The position numbers were made by a program, and so were the translations under genes. Below, in pieces: positions 1-10,668 of a stretch of DNA of 64,000 bases. The DNA is taken from assembly GCF_027943255.1 (NCBI RefSeq), contig NC_072896.1, forward strand, positions 121,303,879 to 121,367,878, given 5' to 3'. Source of the DNA: Anastrepha obliqua. Its lineage: Eukaryota; Arthropoda; Insecta; Diptera; Tephritidae. Position 1 is the first letter of the stretch, and every line of letters starts with the position of its first letter. Under the pieces are notes generated by a model. That model saw only the letters and a program-made list of their open reading frames with translations. It did not search any database and was not told where the DNA came from.

Positions 1-702
1 TAGTATTCATGAGACCACTGGAAAACCAGAAATAGTGCATGTGTACAACTCAACAAAAGGAGGAGTTGACAGTTTTGACCAGATGTGCCAAAACATTAAC
101 CATGGCAGGAAAACCAGAAGGTGGCCTCTAGCATTTTTCCAAAATATGATGAACATAGCTGCAATAAACGCATACATCATTTACGCGCACAACATGTGTA
201 GCCGTGGGCAAATGCCAGAATCCCGACTTAATTTTATGTTACATATCTCTACACAAGGAGTTAACGGAAGGATTTCAAAGTAAACGATTAGCAACTAATA
301 CAAACATGAGCCTGGCGTTGAAAAAATCCATTCAGAATATTGTAGGCGCAAGCCAAGAGGCCCATAGTGCCGGAGAAGACCAAAAGGGGCCAAGAAAGTA
401 CTGTAATTTTTGTAGTTATACCAAACGTAGATACACCACCACTTATTGCAATTGTGGATTAGCTATTTGCGGTGAACATGCACAAAAAAAGTGCCCTGAA
501 TGTGCTTGAAAAACTATTTTTATGTATTCATAATCGTCAAAAATCAATAATAAAGTATTATTTTCGCTTATTTTACATATTATAATAAAAAATTACACTT
601 ATATTATATGCTGGCTTTAAATTTTTTTCATTTAAAACTACTATTTTACAAAATAAATCAGACAATAACTTAAAAATTCTGAAGTGAGTAACCCTTCCAG
701 GG
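1..702 (+). mobile_element. piggyBac-like transposon, 3' part, cut by window edge
   Basis: The element enters from the left edge and carries the C-terminal end of a piggyBac transposase, an AT-rich 3' UTR and a terminus ending CCAGGG at 697-702. It is followed directly by TTAA at 703-706, the target and duplication sequence of the piggyBac superfamily. Read inwards on the opposite strand the end starts CCCTGGAAGGG, and a CCC start at TTAA is usual for the family. The 5' end lies outside the window, so the partner inverted repeat cannot be checked. Confidence 0.75.
2..509 (+). pseudogene. piggyBac transposase, C-terminal fragment with frameshift
   Basis: The transposase would cut and rejoin the element at TTAA in the nucleus. 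The first frame (2 to about 250) reads YNSTKGGVDSFDQM and then RKTRRWPLAFF and NAYIIYAHN, the conserved end of the DDE_Tnp_1_7 domain with the GGVD aspartate. A one-base shift near 249-253 moves the reading to another frame, which continues LHKELTEGFQSKRL and ends in a Cys/His-rich tail (CNFC, CNCG, H, CPEC, residues roughly 120-165 of this piece). That tail is the cross-brace zinc domain that piggyBac proteins use to bind their ends. The shift makes the copy inactive unless it is a sequencing error. The start is off-window. Confidence 0.85.
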
Positions 703-706
703 TTAA

Positions 707-1382
707 GGGGTCCCGATGGTCTAGAATTCTAAAAAAATGTATTTTTTTGAAATTCGATAGTATAGGCTTTTAAGAATATACTGCCAAATTTTTGTAAGGA
801 TGTTCGCAGTACTTTCGATTCTACAGCCGTTTTAGCAGGATTCGTTACGCGGCGGCATCGATGGAAAATATCCACTCACAAAATTTTTAACTCAATTATC
901 TCAAAACTACTTTTTTCGGCCTGGTGTTGTCAAAAAAAAAAACTATTCAACAGAATCTTCTGTTGCAATACGTTGTTATCATATTATTGTGAAAATATTT
1001 CGTATTTTTTTATTAAAAAACTGAAAAAAATCCTATTTTTATAGTGTCGAATTCAAAACCGCGCCATTTTGTCAATATTTTTCTTTTTTATTCTAGTACC
1101 GGGCATAGCTACAATCATACTGATCAATATTTTTTTTGGTTTTTGTGTTTCAGATAAATACAACAGCCAAAATGGACAACACCGTCTAGTCCCAAGTTTA
1201 CGGGAGGGTCAATTTCAGCGCCATTTCTAAAATTATTCAAATTAAAAAAATGTTTTTTCATTTTTTTATGTAAAAGAAGTTAAATGAGAGCCTAAAAACT
1301 TAGATATCGTTTTTTATTATTTTATTCTAAAAAAAATCCTGAAAATACCCTAAATTTTCGAGCTCTAGACCACCGGGACTTC
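707..1382. mobile_element. 676-bp non-autonomous inverted-repeat element with TTAA-type flank
   Basis: The left end GGGGTCCCGATGGTCTAGA (707-725) is repeated inverted at 1364-1382 as TCTAGACCACCGGGACTTC, with three mismatches in 19 positions. The left flank is TTAA (703-706) and the right flank TTAG (1383-1386), which fits a 4-bp TTAA duplication with one later change. The interior is AT-rich and has no long reading frame. TTAA is used by piggyBac-like and Kolobok-like elements; I cannot choose between them. Confidence 0.55.
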
Positions 1383-1386
1383 TTAG

Positions 1387-2105
1387 TTATTCTACCAACT
1401 CAAAGAATTTGCGCAAATTCACTCTCACTAAGCCAAATATTTTGTGTGAAAATATCATGCGCGGCTATCAGAAATGTAATTAGCTAGAAAAAAAATCTTT
1501 CACGAAATTCACTACTTCCCAATGCGTAAGTATTCAATATTGGCTAAGCCAGCATTTGCTTTCTCGAAAAATAATTAATTTTCTCCAAAAGCGGATTCTT
1601 TATTGATTACGTAATGGAATACTTAGTTTTTGACATCTGCCAGTTTTTATTATTATTAGCAGCTGTGGGACACGCATATAGCACGTTTTTTTTTATTTTT
1701 TGTGTACTCTGATACCTTATGCAATAGTCCTATGTATACAGGGTGTGAGGGAGAGAACATACGTTTGTAAGAATTTATGTGTGAGCTTGTGATTTCTTTT
1801 ATTGTGCGCCTTCTTAACCAGCTAAATGGGCGTAAAGCGGCTTTGACAGCAGAAATGAATCACCACAGGAAGTCACGAGCCTTTTTCCTTTGAATCAATA
1901 AGCACAATACCTTAAGAGAAATTGGGGAAATCAGGCATACAAACAAAAGGCAAACAATGGAAGTACAAAAAAAAAAAAAATATTTGCGATATTGAGTCGT
2001 TGCTTACGTACACACATACATATATGTAGGTAAAAAGTAATCAGCGGCACAATTTATGTGTCTGAAATGTTTGATAATAGAAAAAGAAAACTGTAGAACA
2101 CCCTT
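1387..2105. other. non-coding, nothing recognised
   Basis: AT-rich sequence with a run of A near 1967-1980 and short CA/TA runs near 2010-2030. No reading frame, RNA gene or repeat match to the rest of the window was seen. Confidence 0.5.
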
Positions 2106-2111
2106 TTCTCT

Positions 2112-2545
2112 TTGATTGGCATAATAGCCGCCTAAGTGATTTTGGCTGAGTTTCATAAAGTCCGTTAAGTAGTATACTTTAAGTACTTATAAAGTCCGCC
2201 AATGGCTTCTTCAACGCCAATTAGAAATACCAAGTAAAGCCAAGCCCTTCACCACTTGGCCTGGCAATGCATAGTAGGTCCTCTTCTTTCTCAGCCAAAA
2301 CTAGCTAGCGAATCTTGTAAATTCTCTGTGGCATTTGCACTCATTCGACATGACTTAGCCACAGAGCTGCTCGATCTTCGTTTGCTGCGCAAAGTCGTTG
2401 TCCTCGTTAAACTTCTGCAACTCAGCGTTTCCACGTCTGTAGAATTCGCCATAGTCAGCCTTCAAGATTCATAAATCCCCTCAGGATTCGTAATCTCCCT
2501 TTCGAACACTTCAGGGTCATTTCAACGTCGTCCATTGTCCCAGCT
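2112..2545 (-). pseudogene. RTE-like LINE, old 3' fragment
   Basis: Read on the minus strand this matches, base by base over several hundred positions, the C-terminal part of the RTE-like copies at 13,058-13,500 and 53,815-54,571. Shared stretches include the 3' end near 2112-2160, 'accaagtaaagccaagccct' near 2232 and the block around 2340-2420 that corresponds to the RLHWLDHVDRMD region. It has many indels and stop codons, so it is the oldest of the three copies. In intact relatives this part lies C-terminal to the reverse transcriptase. It contains the small insertion described at 2155-2198. Confidence 0.6.
2155..2198. repeat. 24-bp insertion flanked by a 10-bp direct repeat
   Basis: ATAAAGTCCG at 2155-2164 is repeated exactly at 2189-2198. 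The 24 bases between them are absent at the matching place of the other RTE-like copies, which run straight through. The insert is partly palindromic (AAGTAGTATACTT, AAGTACTT). This looks like an insertion duplicate with a short remnant, such as an excision footprint. Confidence 0.45.
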
Positions 2546-2880
2546 TCGGTGCTCCGCAATGATTATTCTCTGGTCACTCGCTCTAAAGTGGCATTTGTTG
2601 GGAGGAGAAACTTTTCGTTCAACTTTCAGACTGGCTAATGTGTACCCAAATACACCAAGTCTTTTACTATTTTCTGTTCATAACTATCAAAAACGCAGTG
2701 GCTGAGGGGATGCGACTGCTTTCACTGTTGAGGACATGAATTCTTCAAATATGTATCGGGCTATATGCGTGTTTCGTAGCTGCCCGCCACACACGCGGGT
2801 AAATTTTTAACTGTCATTCAACTGATACTGACCAAGGATGATTCATTTTGCATTGGATTCAAGACCAGACCATCAGTCCA
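2546..2880. other. non-coding, nothing recognised
   Basis: No conserved coding motif or repeat copy was seen between the RTE relic and the R1-like relic. Confidence 0.4.
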
Positions 2881-3178
2881 TTATCTGCGAATGACAACAA
2901 CAGCATCTTGAAGGCCTAAACGGCCTATCAGACAATCAATTCGGCTTCCGGAGAGCGAAATCATCGGTTGATGCAATAAGGGCGATAATAGAGACAGCAC
3001 GAAAAGCTATCAACGTGGGGAGGACCACAAGAAAGCTTTGCGCAGTTATCACCCTGGACGTAAGAAATGCATTCAACTCGGACAATCGTTCCAGATTATC
3101 TAATACAAGACAGCTCAACAGCTATTTAAGCGAACGAATTCTGCAATACAATACAGAGAAGGACCTAAAACCATATCA
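2881..3178 (+). pseudogene. R1/LOA-like LINE, reverse transcriptase fragment
   Basis: The translation reads LSDNQFGFRRAKSSVDAI, then LCAVITLDVRNAFNS, then after a small deletion SYLSERILQYNTE. The phrase TLDVRNAFNS holds the first catalytic Asp of the RT palm (motif A) in the form typical of the R1/LOA group. The same phrase occurs in the better copy at 56,175-57,800. The fragment stops where the rosa element starts at 3186, and a 3' piece of the same clade in the same orientation resumes after that element at 4731. One LINE copy split by the rosa insertion is therefore likely. A step present in intact relatives (the YADD box) is missing between the two pieces. Confidence 0.75.
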
Positions 3179-3185
3179 GAAGCCT

Positions 3186-4730
3186 GGGTTTTCCAATAAG
3201 AGGTGTTATTCCCGTAAAAGCTCAATGGTTTCGTTGCTTGTGTGGCACGTAGCGCCGTCTTGTTGAAAATAAACGTTGTCCAGATCAATACCATCCAATT
3301 TCGGTCATAAAAAATCGTTAATCATCCCTCGATAGCGCCATCCATTCACCGTAACTGTTGCTCCAGCTTCATTTTCGAAAAAGTAAGGTCAAGTAAACCG
3401 CACCAAACAGTCACACGTTGAGGATAGAGAGGCTTTTCAATAATAATTTTTGGATTTTCTCAACCCTAGATCCGACAATTTTGCTTGTTAACGAAGCCAC
3501 CGAGGTGGAATGGGCCTCATCGCTCAAGATGATTTTTCGATGGAATTCCGAATCATTTTCATGCATTTTATCGACCCAATCAGCAAAGACACGACGTTGT
3601 TGATGATCGGCCGGCTTGAGTTATTGTGTTAACTGGACTTTATAAGCCTTAAGACCCAAGTCTTCATGCAGAATACGGTGTTATGACGTTTGTGGAATGC
3701 CTAAATCCAAAGAACGACGAGGAATGGACAAACCTGGTTTCTTGTTGTTGTTGTTGTAGCAGTACTTCGCCCTGTCAGTGTAGTGTAAATTACCGGTCGT
3801 CTTCGTCTAGCTCATCTAACGGTAGGCCCAGGAAACTGGCTGTTTCGACGGGATGGGTCCAGAGGAGAGAGGTGTTAGATGAGTGGGTTTGATTGGCATG
3901 TGAAAAGGTGGTTAATGTCGTGCGGGGTGCCTTCACATGCTGGACATATGTTTAGTATGTCGGGGTCGATTCTGGATAGGTAGGAGTTTTACCTGCTACA
4001 GTATCCAGAACGTAATTGTGCCAAGGTTACGCGGGACTCTCGGGGAAGCTGGAGCTCTTCGTCTGCGATAGGTGGTGGTTGGACTCCGATAACGGCATTC
4101 GGGGATCGGGAGCTTAAGAAGGTGGTAAGGGTCTCCCGGTGAATGTCGTTAATGGCCTGTCTGTACACTGTCTGATCCTGGAGTGGTCTGTTAGTTTTGT
4201 CCTGGATCTCGTCCACGTAGTTGAGGAAGTGTCTCCTGATGTGCCTGGGAGGTGGCTCAGGCTCGAGCAGGTGTCTGCATGGGTGAGGCCTACGGTGACA
4301 CCCTAGCAGAAACTGCTTGCCGAGCATTTTGTTGTGCTCCTTAACAGGGAGCATGTGCGCCTCGTCATGCAAGTGTTGAATAGTTTCTTCAACACTTTCG
4401 GTTACAACAGCTGTTTGGCTGTTCTTGAGCGACGTGCACAGGTTTTATTCTTCACATCACTAACTTGTCCCAACAGCTCGAATTTGTTCACCAATTTCTG
4501 TATTGCGGTCCGACCCAGAAATGTTCGAGTTTTACGAACCGTTTCTGCCAAATTTTCACCATTTTTATAGTGAATTTTAATAATTTCAATGTGCTGTTTA
4601 AGCGTGTATCATTCCATTTTTATTAATGGCGTAGTTTCTACTTGACAAATATCAGAAAAATGACAGCTTCAAAAGTGACATCTACCGAAATAGCGGGCTA
4701 TTCAAAATAACACCTGTTTTTGGAAAACCC
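3186..4730 (-). mobile_element. rosa-type (DD41D) mariner-like transposon, interrupted
   Basis: Terminal inverted repeats start GGGTTTTCCAATAAG at 3186 and, inverted, GGGTTTTCCAAAAAC ending at 4730; both continue to GGTGTTATT. The minus strand encodes a broken transposase. The N-terminal helix-turn-helix part lies at about 4390-4640 and the middle and catalytic part at about 3190-3736, with IPRRS, LGLKAYKVQLTQ, DEAH and QQDGATCHT-type motifs (QQD holds the second catalytic Asp). A Jockey fragment splits it at 3744-4382. Part of the C-terminus, including the third Asp, is gone. The copy is inactive by multiple stops as well as by the insertion. Confidence 0.75.
3744..4382 (-). mobile_element. 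Jockey-type LINE, 5'-truncated insertion inside the rosa element
   Basis: The minus-strand frame 4372-3989 reads KEHNKMLGKQFLLGCHRR, then PCRHLLEPEPPPRHIRRHF and LAQLRSGYCSR, the region after the RT fingers and palm in Jockey-clade ORF2. It continues with stops through CPACEGTPHD, a CCHC-like end motif. The 3' end carries a short CAA tail (TTG repeats on the + strand, from 3744). GTTTCTT at 3737-3743 is repeated at 4383-4389 as a 7-bp target duplication. 5' truncation, a tail and a duplication are the hallmarks of target-primed reverse transcription. The host rosa reading frame can be followed on both sides. Confidence 0.85.
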
Positions 4731-5690
4731 TTTGTTAGAGGACCATTAAAAACCTTGCCGTCTGAGGCAAGAGTCAATGTTGCTTTAACATGAATTCTCC
4801 CTAACATAGGAGGGTCCCAAGGTTGTTCATCCTATCATCTTGTATGTGGCGCCTATCTGGGCAGCGGGCAAAATACTATGTTTTAGGAGGACACACAAAG
4901 AAACAGGCGAAGCGAGTTGCGAGTATCGGACGACGCAATCTGTGTCGTTTCAGGAAAACCTGCTTTGGATCTGCTGACAGAGGAAATGAGCTGACTGTAC
5001 AGCATGCAGGGAGCTCGGCTATACCGGAGTAAAAAGCCTTAGAACGGGCGATGACAATTAGACGACGGCAGCTGTCACAAAACGGGTACTGGATAGACAA
5101 ACTCATTCCGCGCATCGATGAGTGGCTTACAAGAAAACACGGGGACTACTCCCTCACCCAATTGCTGAGCGGTCATGGTTATTTCCAAGAATACCTGCAT
5201 CGGTTTAAACTATCAGACACCCCTTTCTGGCCAGACTGTCCCAACACGGTGGGGAGTGCGGAACATGTAATTTTGTACTATGACCACTTTAAAGAATAAA
5301 GAGTTGCACTAGATAGAGTTTGGGAGCATGCAATAGCCCTAAACACCCTCACGAGAGATATCTGTTTAACCTGCAGGAAGTGGAAGCTAGTTCGAGCTCC
5401 CGCAGGAAAAATGTTACGCGCCCGCACCATATCTATTGGGAGCGGAGGAGCAGCAGTGCAGTGGAGGCTGACCGAAATTGACCGGCCGACAGCAATCATA
5501 AACAATTGAGTCATGGACTCGCAATGAAAACGTTCCTATAACGTGAAGGCTACAAATAAGGTGGACCCAGACGTAGGTGAATAAAATTGGTCGTATTTAT
5601 GGATGCCGTTCTGGGGATGCTGGATGCCGTAGGCGACGGTCGCTGGAAGTGCGAAGACATTTCGAACCCTGCCCCATCCACCAAAAAAAA
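4731..5690 (+). pseudogene. R1/LOA-like LINE, 3' part
   Basis: With several frameshifts the + strand reads LPNIGG, then DDAICVVSGKPALDLLTEEM, then in the open frame 5051-5299 WIDKLIPRIDEWLTRKHGD and LTQLLSGHGYFQEYLHRF, followed by CPNTVGSAEHV. This is the C-terminal region with the zinc-knuckle-like end of R1/LOA-type ORF2; the copies at 52,340-52,980 (minus) and 57,450-57,800 (plus) carry the same blocks. The sequence after the last block runs to an A-rich tail near 5680. It probably belongs to the same insertion as 2881-3178. Confidence 0.75.
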
Positions 5691-5724
5691 AAGAAAAGGG
5701 GAGCTCAAGTGCAATTGAACATCA

Positions 5725-6125
5725 TCAGTCTACTGTAGCTGAATTTTATTGTGCTTCAGCACCTTAGGCAGATCTTTAATATAGAAAAAAAAAACAGTAG
5801 GGGACCAATAATCAACCCTTGAGGGACTCCTCTAGATATGGAGAGAAAGTCAGGCGTTGTCTTGCCTATACTGACCTGCTTGCGATCGACCATAAAGGTA
5901 TGAGTTGATTAGGTTTATAGCCGAGGATGAAAAACGACTTGAATTCTTTAACTTTAGCCACATTAGCTCGTGATTGACAGAGTCAAAAGCCTTGGAATGG
6001 TCAAGCAGAGTTGATAAGGTTAAACAATTATTGTCAATATGAAATGGCAAGGAAACCAGTGACACAGCTTTTCTAACGCCTGAGGCTAGATTTGTACGCA
6101 CTGACCAGGGAGTTTTTATATAAAA
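5725..6125 (-). pseudogene. CR1/Jockey-like LINE, reverse transcriptase fragment
   Basis: The minus strand reads TLLDHSKAFDSVNHELM and INLINSYLYGRSQA, then with a stop PLLFFFYIKDLPKVL. LDHSKAFDSVNH is RT motif A with the catalytic Asp, and the later block is the GPLLF motif B region. Nothing of the YADD box was found. The piece ends close to the SINE tail at 6164. Confidence 0.65.
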
Positions 6126-6163
6126 AGTAGTGAATTTCCTAAAGCCTGTCAGAGGCTTAGCAG

Positions 6164-6494
6164 GTATATATATATATATATATATTGGCGCGTACACCCT
6201 TTTTGGGTGTTTGGCCGAACTCCTCCTCCTATTTATGGTGTGCCTCTTGATGTTGTTCCACCAATGGAGGGACCTACAGTTTCAAGCCGACTCCGAACAG
6301 CAAATATTTTTTTATGAGGAGCTTTTTCATGGCAGAAATACACTCGGAGGTTTGCCATTGCCTGCCGAGGGGCAGTCGCTATCAGAAAAATGTTTTTCTT
6401 AATTTTGGTGTTTTCACCGAGATTCGAACCGACGTTCTCTCTGTGAATTCCGAATGGTAGTCGCGCAGCAATCCATTCGGCTACGGCGGCCGCC
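6164..6494 (-). mobile_element. tRNA-derived SINE, full-length copy A
   Basis: Read on the minus strand it starts at 6494 with a tRNA-like head. The A box is TAGCCGAATGG and the B box GGTTCGAATC (complement of 6421-6430), the two internal RNA polymerase III promoter elements. The body follows (positions about 6186-6410) and is nearly the same in the other copies. The 3' end is a TA-repeat tail at 6165-6185. CAGGTA at 6161-6166 and 6494-6499 may be a short target duplication. A SINE encodes no protein and depends on a LINE for movement. Confidence 0.8.
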
Positions 6495-6499
6495 AGGTA

Positions 6500-8230
6500 C
6501 AGTGGTTATAATTAACTTTCTCGAAAGTATCCGAGAAATCAAGGTACGGTTTATTTATATTGTTTACGTTCACATTGTGTATTTTCTTTACCGCGAATAC
6601 ACTAGAGACCTGCGACATAAAAGCCCCTTCAAAGGGAAAACCAAGGCAAATTATACTCACATGGAAATCAAATAATTATTTATAAACGAAACATGCACAA
6701 AAATAATAAAAACATGTGTAGGCAACACATCACCAAATGAAAATAAGCTACAAGTGAATGTGTGCGTGCATGCGTGTGTGTGCGCATGAAGACATAAGTT
6801 GTGAGTTTTAAGTAGCGGAACAACTCAAATACTTTCATTTCATACACCCTGTGCCGCAGCGCACACAACAGTAATATCCTGCAAGCAAAAATAGTAGTAG
6901 CAACCTATACGAAAGGTTGCAGAGCATAAGGAAGTTAAAAACAAAAAAATAATTCGTTAAGTTTTTTTCCTGCAAATTCATGCGGAGCTGAAGTGAGAGC
7001 AAAAGAGAACGTCGCATGAGAGCGCATTTTCGAGTGTGGAGACTTAACCGGTCTGGAAGTGAGCGAGCGCCAATTGATTTTGCTGAGTAATATTTATGCT
7101 ATGTGGCAATGGAAGCAAAAGCAATTTAGAACAATGTAAAGCGCAGCAAATGTTGCTGCAACATGCTGCGAAACAAAGCTGCGCTGCATTTGACCATCAA
7201 CATATGGCGATTGTGTAAATACTGGTAAACTGAGACGCATGTCTTTTAATCTTTTGTGTTTTTGTTTACATCTACTTAAGTTCAATTGCACATTGGTGGC
7301 GAAGTGTGAGTATTTGCACGGAAATATTTGCTTTGCTTTGATAAATTATATGCGCGATAATGCGTATCGATTTTTTGTTCAACAAAGATTGACTTTTATG
7401 CACAACGTCCACATTAGAGTTGGTATTTGTGTGCACTTGAGTAAACAAGAATTATTGCTTTGACTCAGAAGTTGATTTCTAATTTTATATTTCTTTTTGC
7501 GCATTGGGCAATCGAAGACGAATGTTTTGTGATTTTGTTATGAATTTCTACGCGAGAACAGTTACTTAAAAAAAGGAAAGGGTTAGGTATATCAGATATA
7601 ATAATTATTTATGTATAAGATATTGTATCCGATTTGAGGTAGGTAATCCTTATCCTGCACGCATTTAAGGGAAGATTGAAAATATTTTGATTTGAATTCA
7701 AGGGGTATAGAAGTTTTTTATTTATAAAAGTACAAAATATTGCTAGGGGAAAAGAAACTCATTATTTTCTCGGTAGATGGCTGTAGTGATCGATATGTCG
7801 TAAAGTATCAATCAAACAATTTTAAGTTCAACCTCGTTGTCAAGGTGATATTTCATAAAAAAAAAAAATAACGTCTTTATTTTTCCCCAAACTAATATTT
7901 TCTTTAAAGTATTTTTATTTTATTGACGTAGGAATTTATTTATAAGCTTTTTGTTATAATTTCTAGTTTTATTTCAAGTTTGGCTGTAGCTAGTATCTAG
8001 GAGGTCCTTTGAAAAAGCGGGTGCAACGACAGAAACCAAAAAATAAAAGAATTGTAAATAAACGGTAAGATTTAGTAGATTCGTTTTGATGAAAATGTTA
8101 CGCTTCAAGTTGTTATGGAATGAAAAACACTTGCTTTACAGATTGCTTGATTATCCGTTGCAGTCGTTGCAAATTTAAAAAAAAAAATTAAGTATTAAAA
8201 AAATAAAATAAAAAAATTAAGCAAATTAAT
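6500..8230. other. non-coding, microsatellites only
   Basis: TG/CG-rich alternating purine-pyrimidine run near 6757-6790, an A run near 7857-7870, otherwise AT-rich sequence. No coding motif could be defended; the short frames here have no recognisable domain. Confidence 0.5.
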
Positions 8231-8239
8231 AAAATTTTT

Positions 8240-9474
8240 GCTTAAAGGCTTTTGAAACAGTCTTAGATGAGCAAATCAAAACCCAACTTGATACTAAGTT
8301 AATCTCTGAGGCACAATACGCCTACACTAAAGGGAAATCGACTGAAACGGCACTTCATTCACTGGTGCAAACAGTGGAAACTTCCCTTCACAATAAGGAG
8401 TACTCTCTTGTTTTATGGACATAGAAGGTGTTTTTAATAATATTGAGCTGAAAGGTATTTTGTCGGAAATTACAAAATTGAGTATTAATTACTCCATCCG
8501 GAAGATGATTGACCAAATGCTTCAAAATAGAATAATCACTTCAGAGCTGGGGTTAAGCCGCATGAGAATGTACGCCGTCAAAGGTGCTCCTCAAGACGGG
8601 GTACTTTCACCCCTTCTCTGGAATCTCGCTGTAAACTGTTTGCTTCGAAATCTCGAAAAAGCAGGCTGCAAGGTTGTAGCCTATGAAGATGATATTGCGC
8701 TCTTCGTGTCAGGCAAACACCTGAATACCCTCACTGAGCTCATGCAACGCTCATTCAATATTCTGTCAAAGTGGTGCACCGAATGCGGACTTAATGCGAA
8801 TCCAGCAAAGACAGATCTTCAATAGGAAACAACAATCTCCTCCACTGCAAACAATAACTTTAAAAGGGGAATCATTACTTCTATCAGATTCAGCTAAATA
8901 TCTAGGAGTCATTCTAGAGAGGAAGTTGAGTTGGAAATTGAACATTGAAAACAGATGTAAAAAAGCTTTCATAGCTCTTTATACTTGTAAGAAAGCTATA
9001 GGCAAAACCTGGGGTTTTTCACCTCGGATCATTTATTGGATATATACCCCGATCATCAAACCGATACTCTTCTACGGTGTGGTTGTATGGTGGACAGCAC
9101 TCGAAAAACGGTGTAGAGTAGCCACAATTGATCGAGTCCAAAGAACAGCCTGCCTCCTGATAACAGGATGCTTAAGTACAACACCTACTAAGGCTCTAAA
9201 TACGTTGCTCCACTTGTTCCCTATCGATCTGGCTGGCAAAGCGATTACAGCGAAAGCAGCGACACGCATAAATGCTATATCGAAATGGAATAAGTATTTT
9301 GGCCATTCGGCCATACTGAACAGGAACACTGTTATCTCTTCCGACATAGACTATCATGTAAGTCTTCCATCACCACCCTTGCTATTCTCCTGTTCACTCC
9401 CAACTAGGGAAGAATGGAAGACAAATCTTACTGAAATCGATGGCCCTCTGATTATTTATACAGATGGTTGAAAA
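8240..9474 (+). pseudogene. I-like LINE ORF2, reverse transcriptase part
   Basis: Blocks in order: EAQYAYTKGKSTETALHSL, FMDIEGVFNN (motif A Asp), GAPQDGVLSPLLWNL (motif B), KVVAYEDDIALF (motif C), then AKYLGVILERKLSW and RVQRTACLLITG downstream. Two key positions differ from the usual form: YADD reads YEDD, and PQGG reads PQDG. A frameshift near 8800 joins the frame 8415-8825 to 8794-9471, and a TGA ends the second frame right after IIYTDG, the first RNase H aspartate. The product would copy the element RNA at a nicked target site; this copy is dead. Confidence 0.85.
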
Positions 9475-10286
9475 CAAGACGGCAAAGTGGGATTTGGAAT
9501 CTTTTCCAATTCCCCTCATTTAGATTACCCGACTACTGTAGCGTATTCCAAGCGGAAGTATGCGCTATCTGGTATGCTGCGAAAACTCTCTTAGAAAATA
9601 GAATATCACTAGAGGATATCTGCTTTTTCACCGACAGTCAAGCGGCCGTTCGAGCACTCAGCTCCTCTTATACCCACTCAGATGTGTTTCGATCCTGTCT
9701 CTTATCTCTTAACGAGATAAGTGTTCAGAATTCTGTCCAAGTTATCTGGATACCGGGTCACAGTGGATTCGAAGGTAACTGCAAAGCTGATGAGCTCGCA
9801 AGAGCTGGAGCTGCGCAATCAAATGTTAGTAACTTACCCACAATCCACATTCCGCTCTCAACATGTAAAATGCTCATCGATCGAGAATTTCACAGCATTG
9901 CTGATCGGAGGTGGCGAGTGGAAACTACTTGCGTTACGACCAGACAAATCTGGCCATCCTACAATCTGAAACAGACAAAAACCCTTATAAGTCTTTCGAA
10001 ACACGAACTAAGGCATATAACATCTCTTATCACCGGCCACTGCCTTTTGGGCACTCACGCACGTCGGCTCGGGGTTCCTCAAAACGACCTGTGCAGATAC
10101 TGCGAGGTCGAAGATGAGGAAGTATCGAGCAGACATTTGCTGTGCAGTTGTCCCGGCCTAGCCAGAAGTCGACTCGCTCTTCTAGGCTATCCAACAATTG
10201 ACAATCTTTCAGCACTCTCGGACCTGAAAATCGAACCTCTCATAAAATTCTCGAAACGAATTAATATCTTCGACCAAAATCTATAA
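9450..10286 (+). pseudogene. I-like LINE ORF2, RNase H and C-terminal zinc-knuckle region
   Basis: All four expected acidic RNase H positions are visible: Asp in YTDG (before the stop at 9469-9471), Glu in FQAEVCAIWYA, Asp in FFTDSQAA and Asp in KADELARAG, with IWIPGHSGFEGN between the last two. After the TGA at 9469 the reading shifts frame near 9525. The C-terminus has CRYC, H and C in LCRYCEVEDEEVSSRHLLCS, the end motif shared by I and Jockey elements. RNase H would remove the RNA template during second-strand synthesis. The frame is open for 272 codons to the stop at 10,286. Confidence 0.85.
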
Positions 10287-10668
10287 TAAAAATCTCGGTT
10301 AGGTGGGGAAATCACATAATATAATGAGCTCTAGGGCAACACAGCGGACCCAACTTGCGGTCTATGTGGCACTCCGATTCGGGGTCACCCTTAAACTAAC
10401 CAAGCAACCAACCAAATTAATAAAAAAAATTAAAAAAAAAATTTATAAGATGTTCAAAAATTAAAAATAAATTAAAACAAACATATAATTTAAAATTAAA
10501 TAAATTACAAAAAAAAAAAAACAAAAAAATTTTCAAAAAAAATTTAAAAGATGAAAAAAGAAAAAAACAAAGATGAAATAAAAAAGATAATAAAAAAAAA
10601 ACAGAAAATAGGGAAAAAATCAAAGAGATGTTCAAAAAATAAAAATATATTAAAAAAAACAAATAATA

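Larger units (their letters stand above)
8236..10405 (+). mobile_element. I-like LINE with RT and RNase H, 5'-truncated
   Basis: About 2.2 kb of ORF2 from inside the RT domain to the C-terminus, then a 3' UTR of about 110 bp that runs into an A-rich stretch. Order: RT (8240-8820), thumb and connector (8820-9440), RNase H (9450-9830), C-terminal zinc-knuckle-like region (10,000-10,150). The combination RT plus RNase H is typical of the I group of non-LTR elements. No target duplication was found because the tail merges with the A-rich array. Confidence 0.8.

Noticed and set aside
6410..6494. tRNA gene call from A and B boxes
   Set aside because: The boxes belong to the SINE head, which is repeated elsewhere in the window and does not fold into a standard tRNA by eye.
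10417..10662. Phe-rich minus-strand frame and Lys-rich plus-strand frame
   Set aside because: Both come from an A-rich array without motif or codon structure.
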